A DNA stretch of 64,000 nt from Enterobacter chengduensis (GCF_001984825.2 NZ_CP043318.1:4464001-4528000); one strand, 5' to 3'; positions 19,386-31,587 are shown, counted from the stretch's first letter. Translations and numbers: made by a program. Notes: generated by a model from the sequence alone, not told the origin.

Positions 19386-19403
19386 GTACCAGTACAAGAG
19401 TAC
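19386..19403 (-). promoter_or_regulatory. TrpR operator in the mtr promoter
   Basis: Minus-strand GTACTCTTGTACTGGTAC fits the TrpR half-site pattern GNACT-N8-AGTNC with one mismatch. It overlaps the second TTGTAC -35-like hexamer; a TAACAT -10 follows 18 bp later. TrpR repression of mtr is established in E. coli. A TyrR box was not identified. Confidence 0.75.
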
Positions 19404-19412
19404 AAAGGGAAT

Positions 19413-19441
19413 AAAAAAAACCCCGATAGCGCGTATCGGGG
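19413..19441 (-). terminator. deaD intrinsic terminator
   Basis: Eight-base stem CCCCGATA / TATCGGGG with a five-base loop, followed on the minus strand by eight T. It lies between the deaD stop codon and the mtr promoter. Confidence 0.9.
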
Positions 19442-19475
19442 CTGTATATTTTACTTTACGTCAGAAGCGTAAGGC

Positions 19476-21371
19476 TTACGCGTCACCGAAACGACGACGG
19501 CTGGTGCCTTCTTCACGACGTGGGCCACGGCTTTCGCGACGCTCGCCGGAGAAACGACGACCTTCACCGCCGCGACCTTCGCTGCGACCGCCTTCACGAC
19601 GCTCGCCGCCGAAGCTGCGACCACCGCCACGACGCTCGCCGCCACGGTCAGGACGTGGCTGTGCATCGCCCAGCAGCTGCATGTTCATCGGCTTGTTCAG
19701 GATGCGGGTACGCGTAAAGTGCTGCAGCACTTCACCCGGCATGCCTTTTGGCAGCTCGATGGTAGAGTGGGATGCGAACAGCTTGATGTTACCGATGTAA
19801 CGGCTGCTGATGTCGCCTTCGTTAGCGATCGCGCCAACGATATGACGCACTTCAACGCCATCATCACGGCCCACTTCAATGCGGTACAGTTCCATGTCAC
19901 CCGCGTCGCGACGTTCACGACGTGGACGGTCTTCACCACCACGCTCTGGACGGTCACCGCGTGGGCCACGGTCGTTACGGTCGCCACGACGCTCGAAGCG
20001 ATCGTCACGGTCACGGAATTCACGCTTAGGACGCATCGGCGCATCGGGTGGCACGATCAGGCTACGTTCGCCCTGAGCCATTTTCAGCAGTGCTGCAGCC
20101 AGGGTTTCCATGTCCAGCTCTTCGCCTTCAGCAACAGGCTGAATCTGCGACAGCAGCGCACGGTACTGATCCAGATCGCTGCTTTCCAGCTGCTGCTGTA
20201 CTTTGGCGGCGAATTTTTCCAGACGGCGTTTGCCCAGCAGCTCTGCGTTTGGCAGGTCCGCTTCTGGAATGGTCAGCTTCATGGTGCGTTCGATGTTACG
20301 CAGCAGGCGACGCTCGCGGTTCTCAACGAACAGCAGCGCGCGGCCAGCACGACCCGCACGACCGGTACGGCCGATACGGTGAACGTAAGACTCGGAATCC
20401 ATCGGGATGTCGTAGTTCACAACCAGGCTGATACGCTCAACGTCCAGACCACGTGCTGCCACGTCGGTTGCAATCAGAATATCCAGACGACCGTCTTTCA
20501 GACGCTCCAGAGTCTGCTCACGCAGGGCCTGGTTCATGTCGCCGTTCAGCGCTGCGCTGTTGTAGCCGCTACGCTCCAGGGCTTCAGCCACTTCCAGGGT
20601 CGCGTTTTTGGTACGAACGAAGATAATCGCCGCATCAAAATCTTCCGCTTCCAGGAAACGTACCAGCGCTTCGTTTTTGCGCATGCCGTACACAGACCAG
20701 TAGCTCTGGCTGATGTCCGGGCGAGTGGTGACGCTGGACTGAATGCGCACTTCCTGAGGATCGTTCATGAAGCGCTTGGTGATACGACGGATCGCTTCCG
20801 GCATGGTGGCAGAGAACAGCGCGGTCTGATGACCGTCTGGGATCTGCGCCATGATGGTTTCAACGTCTTCGATGAAGCCCATACGCAGCATTTCATCTGC
20901 TTCATCCAGTACCAGACCGCTCAGTTTAGAGAGATCCAGCGTACCGCGCTTCAGGTGATCCAGCAGACGGCCCGGCGTACCGACAACAATCTGTGGGCCC
21001 TGGCGCAGGGCGCGTAACTGCACGTCATAACGCTGGCCGCCGTACAGGGCTACCACGTTTACGCCGCGCATATGTTTAGAGAATTCCGTCATGGCTTCTG
21101 CAACCTGAACAGCCAGTTCACGGGTTGGAGCCAGAACGAGGATCTGCGGTGCACGCAGGTCCGGATCAATGTTGTTCAGCAGCGGCAGCGAGAACGCTGC
21201 AGTTTTACCGCTACCAGTCTGGGCCATGCCCAGCACGTCACGACCAGAAAGCAGGTGTGGGATACACTCAGCCTGGATCGGAGATGGTTTTTCGTAACCC
21301 AGATCGTTAAGGGCTTCAAGGATAGGAGCCTTCAGGCCCAGATCTGCAAAAGTGGTTTCGAATTCAGCCAT
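19476..21371 (-). CDS. deaD: ATP-dependent DEAD-box RNA helicase DeaD (CsdA)
   Basis: 631-residue cold-shock RNA helicase acting in 50S assembly and mRNA decay. The helicase core has Walker A AQTGSGKT (near residue 52), PTRELA, TPGR, DEAD (VLDEADEML), SAT, and [10 protein letters not shown]. It is followed by a dimerisation and RNA-binding region and an Arg/Gly/Asp-rich tail with many RRE and RGG-like repeats. The ATG at 21371 gives the E. coli N terminus [14 protein letters not shown]; an in-frame ATG at 21395 lies inside yrbN. It overlaps yrbN by 8 bp, implying coupled translation. Confidence 0.95.
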   Translation of the reverse strand: MAEFETTFADLGLKAPILEALNDLGYEKPSPIQAECIPHLLSGRDVLGMAQTGSGKTAAFSLPLLNNIDPDLRAPQILVLAPTRELAVQVAEAMTEFSKHMRGVNVVALYGGQRYDVQLRALRQGPQIVVGTPGRLLDHLKRGTLDLSKLSGLVLDEADEMLRMGFIEDVETIMAQIPDGHQTALFSATMPEAIRRITKRFMNDPQEVRIQSSVTTRPDISQSYWSVYGMRKNEALVRFLEAEDFDAAIIFVRTKNATLEVAEALERSGYNSAALNGDMNQALREQTLERLKDGRLDILIATDVAARGLDVERISLVVNYDIPMDSESYVHRIGRTGRAGRAGRALLFVENRERRLLRNIERTMKLTIPEADLPNAELLGKRRLEKFAAKVQQQLESSDLDQYRALLSQIQPVAEGEELDMETLAAALLKMAQGERSLIVPPDAPMRPKREFRDRDDRFERRGDRNDRGPRGDRPERGGEDRPRRERRDAGDMELYRIEVGRDDGVEVRHIVGAIANEGDISSRYIGNIKLFASHSTIELPKGMPGEVLQHFTRTRILNKPMNMQLLGDAQPRPDRGGERRGGGRSFGGERREGGRSEGRGGEGRRFSGERRESRGPRREEGTSRRRFGDA

Positions 21372-21444
21372 GTAGTACGAGTGCCTCAATGTCAATGGCG
21401 GCCAGTCTACTTAGCTCATCGTGAAAATGATTAGCAATTTTCAT
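21364..21444 (-). CDS. yrbN: Small protein YrbN, coupled to deaD
   Basis: A 26-codon frame (ATG at 21444, TGA at 21366-21364) reads [20 protein letters not shown] followed by ALVLHG. This matches the E. coli small protein YrbN in length, position and most residues. Its stop codon overlaps the deaD start by 8 nt, so it probably works as a leader cistron for deaD translation; a separate protein function is unknown. No strong Shine-Dalgarno precedes it. Confidence 0.85.
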   Translation of the reverse strand: MKIANHFHDELSRLAAIDIEALVLHG

Positions 21445-21551
21445 TGAAAAGTGTGAACCGGCTCAAAGTAGGTGTATTGACGAACAACAACGCCCTCACC
21501 AGTTAAGGTGATGGCAATCAAAAGATTACGGGCTGATGTTTATGTCGTCAG

Positions 21552-22436
21552 CTATTGCTGGTCCGATTCTGCCAGGTCGTCATGCTCCTGGCCCAAGAGC
21601 GATAATTCCAACAATGCATAACGGTGCTCAACGAAGTTGTGTACGTTGTTAGCAACCGCTAATTTGAACAGTGCCGTAGCGCTGTCCATATCCCCCAGAC
21701 TTAGGTAGTACTTACCTAAATAGAAGTTGGTTTCACTGAGATGCTCAGCGAGCGAGGTGTTATCCGTTGCGTCCGCCTTGAGGCGTTCCATCAGCGTTGC
21801 TTCGCTAATGTTGCCCAGGTAGAACTCGACAATGTTCCATCCCCACTGTTCCTTGTCCGATTTATCGAAGCGCTGTTTCAGGGCCTCTTTTGCCTGCTTC
21901 TCATCGAGCTTCCGCTCAACGATGTAAAGCCACAGGCTACGGAAAGGATCATTAGGATCGTCTTGATAAAACGCCAGCAGATCATCTTGCGCTAACTTAT
22001 CACGACCGCCGTAATACAATGCGATACCGCGATTCAAGTGCGCGTAGTTGTAAGTTGGATCAAGCTCAAGTACAGAATCAAACGCTTCATAGGCAGCATC
22101 AAAATTGCCTGCCTGCGTTAAATAAATGCCTAAGTAATTGAATACTTCAGGCATATCAGGTCGGATAGCCAGCGCTTGTGAAAAATCATTTCGCGCCAAT
22201 GCCCTCAGACCGAGACTATCATACAACACTCCGCGCTCATATAAAAGCTGTGCGCGTTCGTCATCGGTTAAAGCCCGACTGGCAAGTATTTGTTCCATGC
22301 GTGCCAGAATCACTTCTTGCTGCAAAGTCGGTTGCAATGGCACTGCGAGGACTTCGCTCTTACGCCAGGCAGAGTTGCTGCATCCTGCCAGCGTTAAAGC
22401 TGTCGCAACGAAACACCAGCGCAAAAAAGGCTTCAT
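21552..22436 (-). CDS. nlpI: TPR lipoprotein NlpI
   Basis: 294-residue outer-membrane lipoprotein with lipobox LTLAGC (Cys19) and tandem TPR motifs from about residue 60 to 270, for example [19 protein letters not shown]. It is an adaptor that presents MepS to the protease Prc and scaffolds peptidoglycan hydrolases. The ATG at 22436 is chosen for the signal peptide [19 protein letters not shown] and the GGGAG ribosome-binding site. It follows pnp by 108 bp on the same strand and precedes yrbN-deaD. Confidence 0.95.
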   Translation of the reverse strand: MKPFLRWCFVATALTLAGCSNSAWRKSEVLAVPLQPTLQQEVILARMEQILASRALTDDERAQLLYERGVLYDSLGLRALARNDFSQALAIRPDMPEVFNYLGIYLTQAGNFDAAYEAFDSVLELDPTYNYAHLNRGIALYYGGRDKLAQDDLLAFYQDDPNDPFRSLWLYIVERKLDEKQAKEALKQRFDKSDKEQWGWNIVEFYLGNISEATLMERLKADATDNTSLAEHLSETNFYLGKYYLSLGDMDSATALFKLAVANNVHNFVEHRYALLELSLLGQEHDDLAESDQQ

Positions 22437-22513
22437 TTCCCACTCCCGAAGACAACTATTGGATGAACGTCCTGTCCCCCGGCGGCTTAACAAGGCGTCC
22501 TGCCTGATAATAG

Positions 22514-22534
22514 GCCCTCCGCAACGCGGAGGGC
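22514..22534 (-). terminator. Hairpin between pnp and nlpI
   Basis: Perfect stem GCCCTCCGC / GCGGAGGGC with a short AAC-type loop, directly after pnp. The minus-strand tail (CTATTATC) is only weakly U-rich, so it may stabilise the pnp 3' end or partly terminate rather than fully block nlpI. Confidence 0.6.
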
Positions 22535-22544
22535 AAATGGCAAC

Positions 22545-24683
22545 TTACTCGCCCTGCTGTTCTGCTGCCTGTGCTTCTGGCGCAGCAGCTGGCTGAGACT
22601 GCTCGGTTGCTTCTTTAATGCTCAGACGGATACGGCCCTGGCGATCAACTTCCAGAACTTTAACCGGTACTTCCTGACCCATCTGCAGGTAATCGGTCAC
22701 TTTCTCAACGCGCTTGTCAGCGATCTGAGAGATGTGAACCAGGCCTTCTTTACCGCCACCGATGGCAACGAACGCGCCAAAGTCAACGATACGGGTCACT
22801 TTACCTGCGTAGACGCGGCCCACTTCGATCTCTGCAGTGATTTCTTCGATGCGACGGATCGCGAATTTCGCCTTCTCGCCGTCGGTTGCTGCGATCTTCA
22901 CAGTACCGTCATCTTCGATTTCGATGGTGGTGCCGGTCTCTTCGGTCAGCGCACGGATAACGGAACCGCCCTTACCGATAACATCTTTGATCTTGTCTGG
23001 ATTGATCTTGATGGTGTGAATACGCGGTGCGAATTCAGAGATATCACCACGTGGCGCGTTGATAGCCTGTTCCATTACGCCCAGGATGTGCAGACGCGCA
23101 CCCTTAGCCTGATTCAGCGCAACCTGCATGATCTCTTTGGTGATGCCTTCAATTTTGATATCCATCTGCAGCGCAGAGATACCGTCGCGGGAACCCGCCA
23201 CTTTGAAGTCCATATCGCCCAGGTGGTCTTCGTCACCCAGAATGTCAGACAGAACAACGAAGTTGTCGCCTTCTTTCACCAGGCCCATTGCGATACCCGC
23301 AACGGCGGCTTTGATCGGCACGCCTGCATCCATCAGCGCCAGAGAAGCACCACACACGGAAGCCATGGAAGAAGAACCGTTGGATTCGGTGATTTCAGAC
23401 ACCACGCGTACGGTGTACGGGAATTTGTCTGCTTCTGGCATCACTGCCAGCACGCCGCGCTTCGCCAGACGACCGTGACCAATTTCACGACGCTTCGGCG
23501 AGCCAACCATACCGGTTTCGCCTACGGAGTACGGAGGGAAGTTGTAGTGGAACAGGAAGCTGTCGGTGCGCTCGCCCATCAGTTCGTCGATGATCTGTGC
23601 GTCACGAGCGGTACCCAGGGTCGCGGTAACCAGCGCCTGCGTTTCGCCACGGGTGAACAGCGCGGAGCCGTGAGTACGTGGCAGCACGCCAGTACGCACA
23701 TCCAGACCACGGATCATGTCTTTTTCACGGCCATCGATACGCGGCTCGCCTGCCAGAACGCGGCTACGAACAACGTTTTTCTCGATAGCGTGCAGGATTT
23801 CGCCAATTTCGTTAGCGTCCAGCGTTTCGTCTTCGGCAACCAGGGTCGCGGTCACGTCAGATTTGATCGCATCAACCTGAGCATAGCGCTCCTGTTTGTC
23901 GGTGATACGGTACGCGTCGCTCAGACGAGATTCTGCCAGCGCCGCAACGCGTGCATTCAGCGCGTCGTTTGCTGCTTCTGGCTGCCAGTCCCAACGTGGC
24001 TTACCGGCTTCTTTCACCAGGTCGTTGATGTTCTGGATAACGATCTGCTGCTGATCGTGGCCAAAGACCACCGCACCCAGCATCTGGTCTTCGCTCAGCA
24101 GTTCAGCTTCGGATTCAACCATCAGCACAGCGGCTTCAGTACCGGCAACCACCAGGTCCAGCTTACTTTCTTTCAGCTCTTCCTGGGTCGGGTTCAGCAC
24201 GTACTGGTCGTTGATGTAGCCAACGCGTGCGGCACCGATTGGGCCATTGAATGGAATACCAGACAGTGACAGGGCAGCGGATGCGCCGATCATCGCAACG
24301 ATGTCCGGGTTAACCTGTGGGTTAACGGAAACAACGGTCGCGATAACCTGTACTTCGTTAACGAAGCCTTCCGGGAACAGCGGACGAACCGGGCGGTCAA
24401 TCAGACGCGCGATCAGGGTTTCGCCTTCGCTTGGACGGCCTTCACGACGGAAGAAACCACCCGGGATTTTACCGGCAGCGTAGGTACGCTCCTGGTAGTT
24501 AACGGTCAGCGGGAAGAAGTCCTGACCTGGTTTAGCTTTTTTCTGGCCAACAACGGTAACGAATACCGCGGTGTCATCCATGCTTACCATAACGGCAGCA
24601 GTAGCCTGACGTGCCATCATGCCGGTTTCCAGGGTCACGGTATGTTGACCATACTGGAATTTACGAACGATCGGATTCAGCAA
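22545..24683 (-). CDS. pnp: Polynucleotide phosphorylase (PNPase)
   Basis: 712-residue 3'-5' phosphorolytic exoribonuclease, core of the RNA degradosome. There are two RNase PH-like domains (about 10-210 and 320-540), a helical linker, then KH ([20 protein letters not shown]) and S1 ([18 protein letters not shown]) domains, and a degradosome-type C-terminal tail ending in Gln/Ala/Glu-rich sequence. Translation starts at TTG 24683 as in E. coli ([12 protein letters not shown]), with AAGGA upstream. The leader holds the RNase III hairpin used for autoregulation. Confidence 0.96.
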   Translation of the reverse strand: MLNPIVRKFQYGQHTVTLETGMMARQATAAVMVSMDDTAVFVTVVGQKKAKPGQDFFPLTVNYQERTYAAGKIPGGFFRREGRPSEGETLIARLIDRPVRPLFPEGFVNEVQVIATVVSVNPQVNPDIVAMIGASAALSLSGIPFNGPIGAARVGYINDQYVLNPTQEELKESKLDLVVAGTEAAVLMVESEAELLSEDQMLGAVVFGHDQQQIVIQNINDLVKEAGKPRWDWQPEAANDALNARVAALAESRLSDAYRITDKQERYAQVDAIKSDVTATLVAEDETLDANEIGEILHAIEKNVVRSRVLAGEPRIDGREKDMIRGLDVRTGVLPRTHGSALFTRGETQALVTATLGTARDAQIIDELMGERTDSFLFHYNFPPYSVGETGMVGSPKRREIGHGRLAKRGVLAVMPEADKFPYTVRVVSEITESNGSSSMASVCGASLALMDAGVPIKAAVAGIAMGLVKEGDNFVVLSDILGDEDHLGDMDFKVAGSRDGISALQMDIKIEGITKEIMQVALNQAKGARLHILGVMEQAINAPRGDISEFAPRIHTIKINPDKIKDVIGKGGSVIRALTEETGTTIEIEDDGTVKIAATDGEKAKFAIRRIEEITAEIEVGRVYAGKVTRIVDFGAFVAIGGGKEGLVHISQIADKRVEKVTDYLQMGQEVPVKVLEVDRQGRIRLSIKEATEQSQPAAAPEAQAAEQQGE

Positions 24684-24759
24684 AGTTCTGTCCTTTCTTA
24701 AATGTTTGACAGCACACCACCGGCGTGCTGTCGATTTAACCCGACCTTCTTCGCATCCT

Positions 24760-24811
24760 CGCGACTAATGACAACCAACACCCCCATGGGTGAAGCCTCT
24801 CATTAGCCGCG
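24760..24811 (-). promoter_or_regulatory. pnp leader hairpin (RNase III site)
   Basis: Arms CGCGGCTAATGA and TCATTAGTCGCG (minus-strand sense) form a long stem with an inner CACCC/GGGTG stem. This is the pnp leader duplex that RNase III cuts and PNPase then trims for autorepression in E. coli. A -10 hexamer TATAAA at 24834-24839 would start a pnp-only transcript just ahead of it. Confidence 0.8.
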
Positions 24812-24882
24812 CGAACCTCTGCAATGAAGATCATTTATAGCAACAATACAATAGTTTCCAGTGAATTGCTGCCGTCTGGTTG

Positions 24883-24909
24883 AAAAAAGGGGCCATCAGG
24901 CCCCCTTTT
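24883..24909. terminator. rpsO terminator, bidirectional
   Basis: GGGGCC / GGCCCC stem with ATCA loop. On the minus strand it is followed by six T and ends rpsO transcripts; on the plus strand it is followed by CTTTTC and could end SraG. Confidence 0.85.
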
Positions 24910-24925
24910 CTGAAACTCGCAAGAC

Positions 24926-26299
<1,374 letters not shown>

Positions 26300-26300
<1 letters not shown>

Positions 26301-26704
26301 CAGTCCTCCTTGCTGTCGTCCGCCGGGTTAACACGACGCTCGTCGTCATGTTTCACCACGCTGGTCACCAGGTTGGACATACGCATACCCTCGACCAGCG
26401 AGTTGTCGTAGAAGAAGGTCAGTTCAGGCACGATACGCAGGCGCATCGCTTTGCCGAGCAGAGAGCGGATGAAGCCGGAGGCTTCCTGCAGCGCTTTAAT
26501 GCCGTTTTTCACGGCCGCTTCGTCCTGATCGTTCAGGAAGGTGACGAACACTTTTGCATACGCCAGATCGCGGGACATTTCGACACCGGACACGGTGGTC
26601 ATCATGCCGACGCGCGGGTCTTTAATTTCACGTTGCAGAATGAGTGCGATCTCTTTCTGCATTTCCTGCGCTACGCGCTGAGGGCGACCAAATTCTTTCG
26701 CCAT
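26300..26704 (-). CDS. rbfA: 30S ribosome-binding factor RbfA
   Basis: 134-residue KH-like 30S maturation and cold-adaptation factor. The sequence [20 protein letters not shown] is the family start; the ATG at 26704 has a GGAG ribosome-binding site about 8 bp upstream, so the in-frame ATG at 26722 is rejected. The tail is acidic (ADDSKED). It is preceded by an intrinsic-terminator-like hairpin and a REP element that separate it from infB. Confidence 0.96.
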
Positions 26705-26720
26705 AATAAATTCTCCAGAC

Positions 26721-26740
26721 AAAAAAGGGGCTAAAGCCCC
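26721..26740 (-). terminator. Terminator-like hairpin between infB and rbfA
   Basis: Stem GGGGC / GCCCC with TTTA loop, followed on the minus strand by six T, all within an operon whose downstream genes (rbfA, truB) need transcription. It ends a few bases before the rbfA ribosome-binding site. Likely partial terminator or RNA 3'-end stabiliser. Confidence 0.7.
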
Positions 26741-26754
26741 TTTTTGAAATTATT

Positions 26755-26785
26755 GCCGGGTGGCGCTTCGCTTACCCGGCCTACG
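26755..26785 (+). repeat. REP-type palindrome in the infB-rbfA gap
   Basis: Copy 4 of the family and the most perfect: GCCGGGTGGCGCTTCGCTTA followed by CCCGGCCTACG. It is the only copy inside a single operon rather than at a unit boundary. Confidence 0.75.
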
Positions 26786-26810
26786 TCAGCCAATCTTCAG
26801 TCGACGAAGA

Positions 26811-29498
26811 TTATGCGATGGTACGCTGAATTTCGATGATCTCGAACACTTCGATCATATCGCCAACGCGAACGTCGTTGTAGTTCTTCACGCCGATACC
26901 ACATTCCATGCCGTTACGGACTTCGTTGACGTCATCTTTGAAGCGGCGCAGGGATTCCAGCTCGCCTTCGTAGATAACCACGTTGTCACGCAGTACGCGG
27001 ATTGGGTTGTGACGCTTGATGTTACCTTCGGTAACCATACAGCCCGCGATCGCACCGAATTTCGGTGATTTGAACACGTCACGTACTTCAGCCAGACCGA
27101 TAATCTGCTGTTTCAGCTCAGGAGACAGCATGCCGCTCATCGCTGCTTTCACTTCGTCGATCAGGTTATAGATGACGGAGTAGTAGCGCAGATCCAGGCT
27201 TTCAGATTCAATCACTTTACGCGCAGAGGCATCCGCACGAACGTTGAAGCCAACCAGGATAGCGTTGGACGCAGCGGCCAGGGTCGCGTCGGTTTCGGTG
27301 ATACCACCTACGCCAGAACCGATGATCTTCACTTTCACTTCGTCGGTAGACAGTTTCAGCAAGGAGTCGGAGATCGCTTCCACAGAACCCTGAACGTCGG
27401 CTTTCAGAACAACGTTCACTTCGTGAACTTCGCCCTCGGTCATGTTGGCAAACATGTTCTCGAGTTTAGATTTCTGCTGACGAGCCAGCTTAACTTCACG
27501 GAATTTGCCCTGACGATACAGTGCCACTTCACGCGCTTTCTTCTCGTCACGCACAACGGTCACTTCGTCACCGGCAGCCGGAACACCGGACAGACCCAGG
27601 ATTTCCACTGGAATGGACGGACCCGCTTCCAGCACTTCCTGACCCAGTTCGTTACGCATCGCACGAACACGACCGTATTCGAAACCGCACAGAACGATAT
27701 CGCCTTTGTGCAGCGTACCTTCACGAACCAGAACGGTAGCAACCGGGCCACGTCCTTTATCCAGGAAGGATTCGATAACCGCACCGCTCGCCATACCGTT
27801 ACGGATGGCTTTCAGCTCCAGAACTTCGGCCTGCAGCAGGATCGCGTCCAGCAGTTCGTCGATACCGGTACCCGCTTTCGCAGACACGTGTACGAACTGG
27901 CTTTCGCCGCCCCACTCTTCCGGCAGGATGCCGTACTGGGAAAGTTCGTTTTTAACACGATCGGGATCCGCTTCTGGCTTATCGATCTTGTTCACGGCAA
28001 CCACAACCGGCACACCGGCCGCTTTCGCGTGCTGGATAGCTTCGATGGTCTGCGGCATCACGCCGTCGTCTGCAGCAACAACCAGTACAACGATATCCGT
28101 CGCCTGAGCACCACGAGCACGCATAGAGGTAAACGCGGCGTGGCCTGGGGTATCCAGGAAGGTGATCATACCGTTGTCAGTTTCTACGTGGTATGCACCG
28201 ATGTGCTGCGTAATACCACCCGCTTCGCCAGAGGCAACCTTGGTAGAGCGAATGTAGTCAAGCAGAGAGGTCTTACCGTGGTCAACGTGACCCATGATGG
28301 TCACTACCGGTGCGCGCGGTTCTGCCGCAGCACCTGTGTCACGGTCGCTCATTACCGCTTCTTCCAGCTCGTTTTCACGACGCAGGATAACTTTGTGGCC
28401 CATTTCTTCGGCAACCAGCTGTGCGGTTTCCTGGTCGATCACCTGGTTGATGGTTGCCATCGCGCCCAGCTTCATCATCGCTTTGATGACCTGAGAGCCT
28501 TTAACCGCCATCTTGTTCGCCAGTTCGCCAACGGTGATGGTTTCGCCAATCACAACGTCACGGTTAACGGCCTGAGCTGGCTTCTGGAAGCCCTGCTGCA
28601 GCGCGGAACCTTTGCGCTTGCCGCCTTTACCACCGCGAACAGCCGCGCGTGCTTCTTCACGGTCAGCTTTAGATTCAGCGTGCTTGTTGCCTTTTTTCGC
28701 TGGACGCGCAGCTTTTGCATTACGGCCACGGCCACGACCGCCTTCAACTTCACGGTCGTTATCATCTTCAGCCTGACGCGCATGCTGAGAAGTGGTCACG
28801 TGATAGTCGCTGGTGTCTTCAGTCGGCTCAACGGTATTCACACCGTTCTTCTCGTTTTCTTCAGCCATACGGCGCGCTTCTTCGGCGACGCGGCGAGCTT
28901 CTTCTTCCAGCTTACGGCGGGCTTCTTCTTCCGCTTTACGCTTCAGCTCGGCAGCTTCATTTTCACGGCGGGCTTTTTCAGCCTGGGCGGTTTTGGTCAT
29001 TTCGTCTGTCTGTTGATTGCTCACTTTGTCTTTTTCCGCAGCGTCACGCTTCACTTTATCACTTGCGTCGCGTTTCGCTTTTTCTGCGGCCTCACGTTCA
29101 GCTTTTAATTCTGCTTCACGTTTGGCGGCTGCTTCCGCCTCACGCTGAGCTTGTTCTTCCGCTTCACGCTGTGCCTGCTCTTCCGCGGCAAGGCGTTCTG
29201 CCTCTTGCGGATCACGTTTTACAAAGGTGCGCGTCTTGCGGACTTCAATTTGTACCGATTTGCTTTTGCCACCGGTACCAGGGATATTTAACGTGCTGCG
29301 CGTTTTGCGCTGCAGCGTTAACTTGTCAGGCGTAGAGCCGTGTTCACGGTTCAGGTGCGTTAACAAGGTTTGTTTTTCTTGCGCGGTCACCGAGTCATCA
29401 GCGGACTTCGGGATCCCTGCATCAGCAAATTGCTGTACCAGGCGGTCCACGGAGGTCTGAATCTCAGCAGCCAGCGATTTTACAGTTACATCAGTCAT
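26811..29498 (-). CDS. infB: Translation initiation factor IF-2
   Basis: 895-residue GTPase that places initiator fMet-tRNA on the 30S P site. Two N-terminal IF2N modules flank a highly charged KREAE/RDA-rich helical region (about residues 95-220). The G domain starts with [14 protein letters not shown] and has DTPGHAAF and NKIDKPEAD, and is followed by beta-barrel and C1/C2 domains. An internal in-frame GTG at 29024 (codon 159, AKA-type context [11 protein letters not shown]) corresponds to the IF2-beta start, and the ATG seven codons later to IF2-gamma. E. coli IF2 is 890 residues. GGAAGGA precedes the ATG. Confidence 0.97.
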   Translation of the reverse strand: MTDVTVKSLAAEIQTSVDRLVQQFADAGIPKSADDSVTAQEKQTLLTHLNREHGSTPDKLTLQRKTRSTLNIPGTGGKSKSVQIEVRKTRTFVKRDPQEAERLAAEEQAQREAEEQAQREAEAAAKREAELKAEREAAEKAKRDASDKVKRDAAEKDKVSNQQTDEMTKTAQAEKARRENEAAELKRKAEEEARRKLEEEARRVAEEARRMAEENEKNGVNTVEPTEDTSDYHVTTSQHARQAEDDNDREVEGGRGRGRNAKAARPAKKGNKHAESKADREEARAAVRGGKGGKRKGSALQQGFQKPAQAVNRDVVIGETITVGELANKMAVKGSQVIKAMMKLGAMATINQVIDQETAQLVAEEMGHKVILRRENELEEAVMSDRDTGAAAEPRAPVVTIMGHVDHGKTSLLDYIRSTKVASGEAGGITQHIGAYHVETDNGMITFLDTPGHAAFTSMRARGAQATDIVVLVVAADDGVMPQTIEAIQHAKAAGVPVVVAVNKIDKPEADPDRVKNELSQYGILPEEWGGESQFVHVSAKAGTGIDELLDAILLQAEVLELKAIRNGMASGAVIESFLDKGRGPVATVLVREGTLHKGDIVLCGFEYGRVRAMRNELGQEVLEAGPSIPVEILGLSGVPAAGDEVTVVRDEKKAREVALYRQGKFREVKLARQQKSKLENMFANMTEGEVHEVNVVLKADVQGSVEAISDSLLKLSTDEVKVKIIGSGVGGITETDATLAAASNAILVGFNVRADASARKVIESESLDLRYYSVIYNLIDEVKAAMSGMLSPELKQQIIGLAEVRDVFKSPKFGAIAGCMVTEGNIKRHNPIRVLRDNVVIYEGELESLRRFKDDVNEVRNGMECGIGVKNYNDVRVGDMIEVFEIIEIQRTIA

Positions 29499-29522
29499 GC
29501 TGTTCCTTCCTGCTACAGTTTA

Positions 29523-31025
29523 TTACGCTTCGTCGCCGAACCAGCAAATATTACGTGCGGCCATGATGAGCTCTCCGGCTTTCTCGTCGGTTAAACCTTC
29601 GATATCAGCCAGGTCATCAACGCCTTGCTCAGCGAGATCTTCCAGCGTACAAACACCACGGGCAGCCAGCTTGAACGCAATCGCACGATCAAGACCTTCC
29701 AGATTCAGCAGGTCATCAGCCGGCTTCTTATCGCCAAGGCTTTCTTCCTGAGCCAGTGCCAGGGTGGTCAGTGCGTTTTTAGCGCGTTCACGCAGGGCTT
29801 CAACGGTTGGTTCATCCAGACCGTCAATTTCCAGCAGCTCTTTCATTGGCACATAGGCCAGTTCTTCCAGCGTAGAGAAACCTTCTTCAACCAGAACAGT
29901 GGCGAAGTCTTCGTCAATGTCGAGGTATTTCGTGAAGGTATCGATCGCCGCATGGGCTTCAGCCTGATGCTTAGCCTGCAGGTCATCAACGGTCATCACG
30001 TTGAGTTCCCAGCCGCTCAGCTGTGACGCCAGGCGTACGTTCTGACCGTTACGGCCGATCGCCTGCGCCAGGTTGCCCGCTTCAACAGCGATATCCATGG
30101 TGTGTTTGTCTTCGTCAACAACGATAGACGCCACATCAGCTGGAGCCATTGCGTTGATCACGAACTGCGCCGGGTTGTCATCCCACAGAACGATATCAAT
30201 ACGTTCGCCGCCCAGCTCAGTAGACACTGCCTGGACACGCGCACCGCGCATACCGACGCAAGCACCGACCGGGTCGATACGCTTGTCGTTGGTTTTCACC
30301 GCAATTTTCGCACGGGAGCCCGGATCGCGAGCTGCCGCTTTAATCTCGATAACTTCTTCACCGATTTCCGGTACTTCGATACGGAACAGTTCTACCAGCA
30401 TTTCTGGTTTAGAACGGGTCACGAACAGCTGTGCACCACGCGCTTCAGGGCGTACCGCGTACAGAACGCCGCGAATACGGTCGCCTGGGCGGAAGTTTTC
30501 ACGCGGCAGCATATCTTCACGCAGGATCACGGCTTCAGCGTTACCCGGCAACCCTTCGGATTTGATCTCCAGAGAGATGTTGTCGCGGTTCACTTTCTTC
30601 ACCACGCCGGTGATGATCTCGCCTTCCTGATCGCGGAACTGATCGACAACCAGCGCGCGCTCGGCTTCGCGCACTTTCTGCACGATAACCTGTTTAGCGG
30701 TCTGAGTCGTGATACGGTCGAAGGTAACAGATTCAATCTGATCTTCAACATAGTCGCCCACGTTCAGACTTTCGTCTTCAAAACGGGCAGCTTCCAGCGT
30801 GATCTCTTTCGTCGGCTGGGTCACTTCTTCAACGATTACCCAACGACGGAAGGTATCGAAGTCACCGCTTTTACGATCGATTTCTACGCGAACATCGATC
30901 TCTTGCTCGTATTTTTTCTTGGTTGCTGTAGCCAGTGCACTTTCCAGCGCTTCGAAAATCTTCTCACGCGGCAGTGATTTCTCGTTGGAGACGGCTTCAA
31001 CAACAGCCAAAATTTCTTTGTTCAT
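29523..31025 (-). CDS. nusA: Transcription termination/antitermination factor NusA
   Basis: 500-residue RNA polymerase-associated factor for pausing, termination and antitermination. Order: N-terminal RNAP-binding domain (1-130), S1 (about 135-200), KH1/KH2 ([23 protein letters not shown]), then two acidic AR repeats at the C terminus ending [10 protein letters not shown]. coli NusA has 495 residues; the extra five come from the S1 loop ([15 protein letters not shown] where E. coli reads LDLGNNAEAV). It lies 24 bp upstream of infB. Confidence 0.97.
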   Translation of the reverse strand: MNKEILAVVEAVSNEKSLPREKIFEALESALATATKKKYEQEIDVRVEIDRKSGDFDTFRRWVIVEEVTQPTKEITLEAARFEDESLNVGDYVEDQIESVTFDRITTQTAKQVIVQKVREAERALVVDQFRDQEGEIITGVVKKVNRDNISLEIKSEGLPGNAEAVILREDMLPRENFRPGDRIRGVLYAVRPEARGAQLFVTRSKPEMLVELFRIEVPEIGEEVIEIKAAARDPGSRAKIAVKTNDKRIDPVGACVGMRGARVQAVSTELGGERIDIVLWDDNPAQFVINAMAPADVASIVVDEDKHTMDIAVEAGNLAQAIGRNGQNVRLASQLSGWELNVMTVDDLQAKHQAEAHAAIDTFTKYLDIDEDFATVLVEEGFSTLEELAYVPMKELLEIDGLDEPTVEALRERAKNALTTLALAQEESLGDKKPADDLLNLEGLDRAIAFKLAARGVCTLEDLAEQGVDDLADIEGLTDEKAGELIMAARNICWFGDEA

Positions 31026-31053
31026 CGCGGGCTTTTCACCTCAATCCAGACTG

Positions 31054-31506
31054 TTAAAAGTGGGGAACCAGGTTCGCCTTCTGGATATTACTCAGCGCGA
31101 ACACTTCATCTTTGCCTTCGACTGTCACCGTGATCATTTCACCATCAACGGCTTTGATAATTCCCTGCCATTTACGGCGGTTCTGTACGGCCATACGCAG
31201 AACGAGAGCCACTTCTTCACCGGTAAAGCGCACGTAGTGCTCGGCCGTGAACATCGGGCGATCGAGGCCAGGTGAGGAAACTTCCAGGTTGTACGCAACG
31301 GTAATCGGGTCTTCAACATCAAGAACCGCACTCACCTGGTGGCTGACATCAGCACAATCATCAACATTGATGCCATCTTCACTATCAATATAGATGCGCA
31401 GCGTCGATGTACGGCCGCGAACAAATTCGATGCCGACCAGTTCGTAGCCCAGTGCTTCGACCGGTGCAGTAATCATCTCTGTTAATTTTTGCTCTAATGT
31501 GGACAA
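31054..31506 (-). CDS. rimP: Ribosome maturation factor RimP
   Basis: 150-residue 30S assembly factor, made of an N-terminal alpha/beta domain ([16 protein letters not shown]) and a C-terminal SH3-like barrel. I place the start at TTG 31506, giving [11 protein letters not shown] as in E. coli with a GGGGGTGG ribosome-binding site just upstream; a TTG at 31518 would add four residues and destroy that site. It is first after the tRNA in the operon, behind two terminator-like hairpins. Confidence 0.93.
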   Translation of the reverse strand: MSTLEQKLTEMITAPVEALGYELVGIEFVRGRTSTLRIYIDSEDGINVDDCADVSHQVSAVLDVEDPITVAYNLEVSSPGLDRPMFTAEHYVRFTGEEVALVLRMAVQNRRKWQGIIKAVDGEMITVTVEGKDEVFALSNIQKANLVPHF

Positions 31507-31523
31507 GCCCACCCCCAAGACAT

Positions 31524-31543
31524 AAAAAAAGGGCGTAAAGCCC
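31524..31543 (-). terminator. Leader terminator 2, ahead of rimP
   Basis: Short GGGC / GCCC stem followed on the minus strand by seven T, ending just before the rimP ribosome-binding site. Confidence 0.65.
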
Positions 31544-31564
31544 AGTTATTCTGTAGTCAGATAA

Positions 31565-31587
31565 CAAAAAACCCCGATAAATCGGGG
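31565..31587 (-). terminator. Leader terminator 1, after the initiator tRNA
   Basis: Seven-base stem CCCCGAT / ATCGGGG with AA loop followed on the minus strand by seven bases of mostly T. With the next hairpin it makes a tandem pair between the tRNA and rimP. A third palindrome AGCCACAACTGTGGCC lies at 31609-31624. Confidence 0.8.

Larger units (their letters stand above)
24736..24909 (+). ncRNA. sraG: Probable SraG (PsrO) small RNA
   Basis: E. coli encodes SraG (about 174 nt) in the pnp-rpsO gap on the strand opposite pnp. Here the plus strand has a TTGACA hexamer at 24708-24713 and ends at a hairpin GGGGCC-ATCA-GGCCCC followed by CTTTTC at 24889-24909. Boundaries are set by analogy to the E. 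coli length. It would be fully antisense to the pnp leader, including the RNase III hairpin. The -10 element is weak, so expression is unproven. Confidence 0.4.

Noticed and set aside
27423..29108. 561-codon plus-strand frame
   Set aside because: Antisense shadow of infB; Phe/His/Thr-rich translation typical of reversed highly expressed genes. Similar shadows occur opposite deaD (19719-21017), pnp (22734-24269), glmM, ftsH and obgE.
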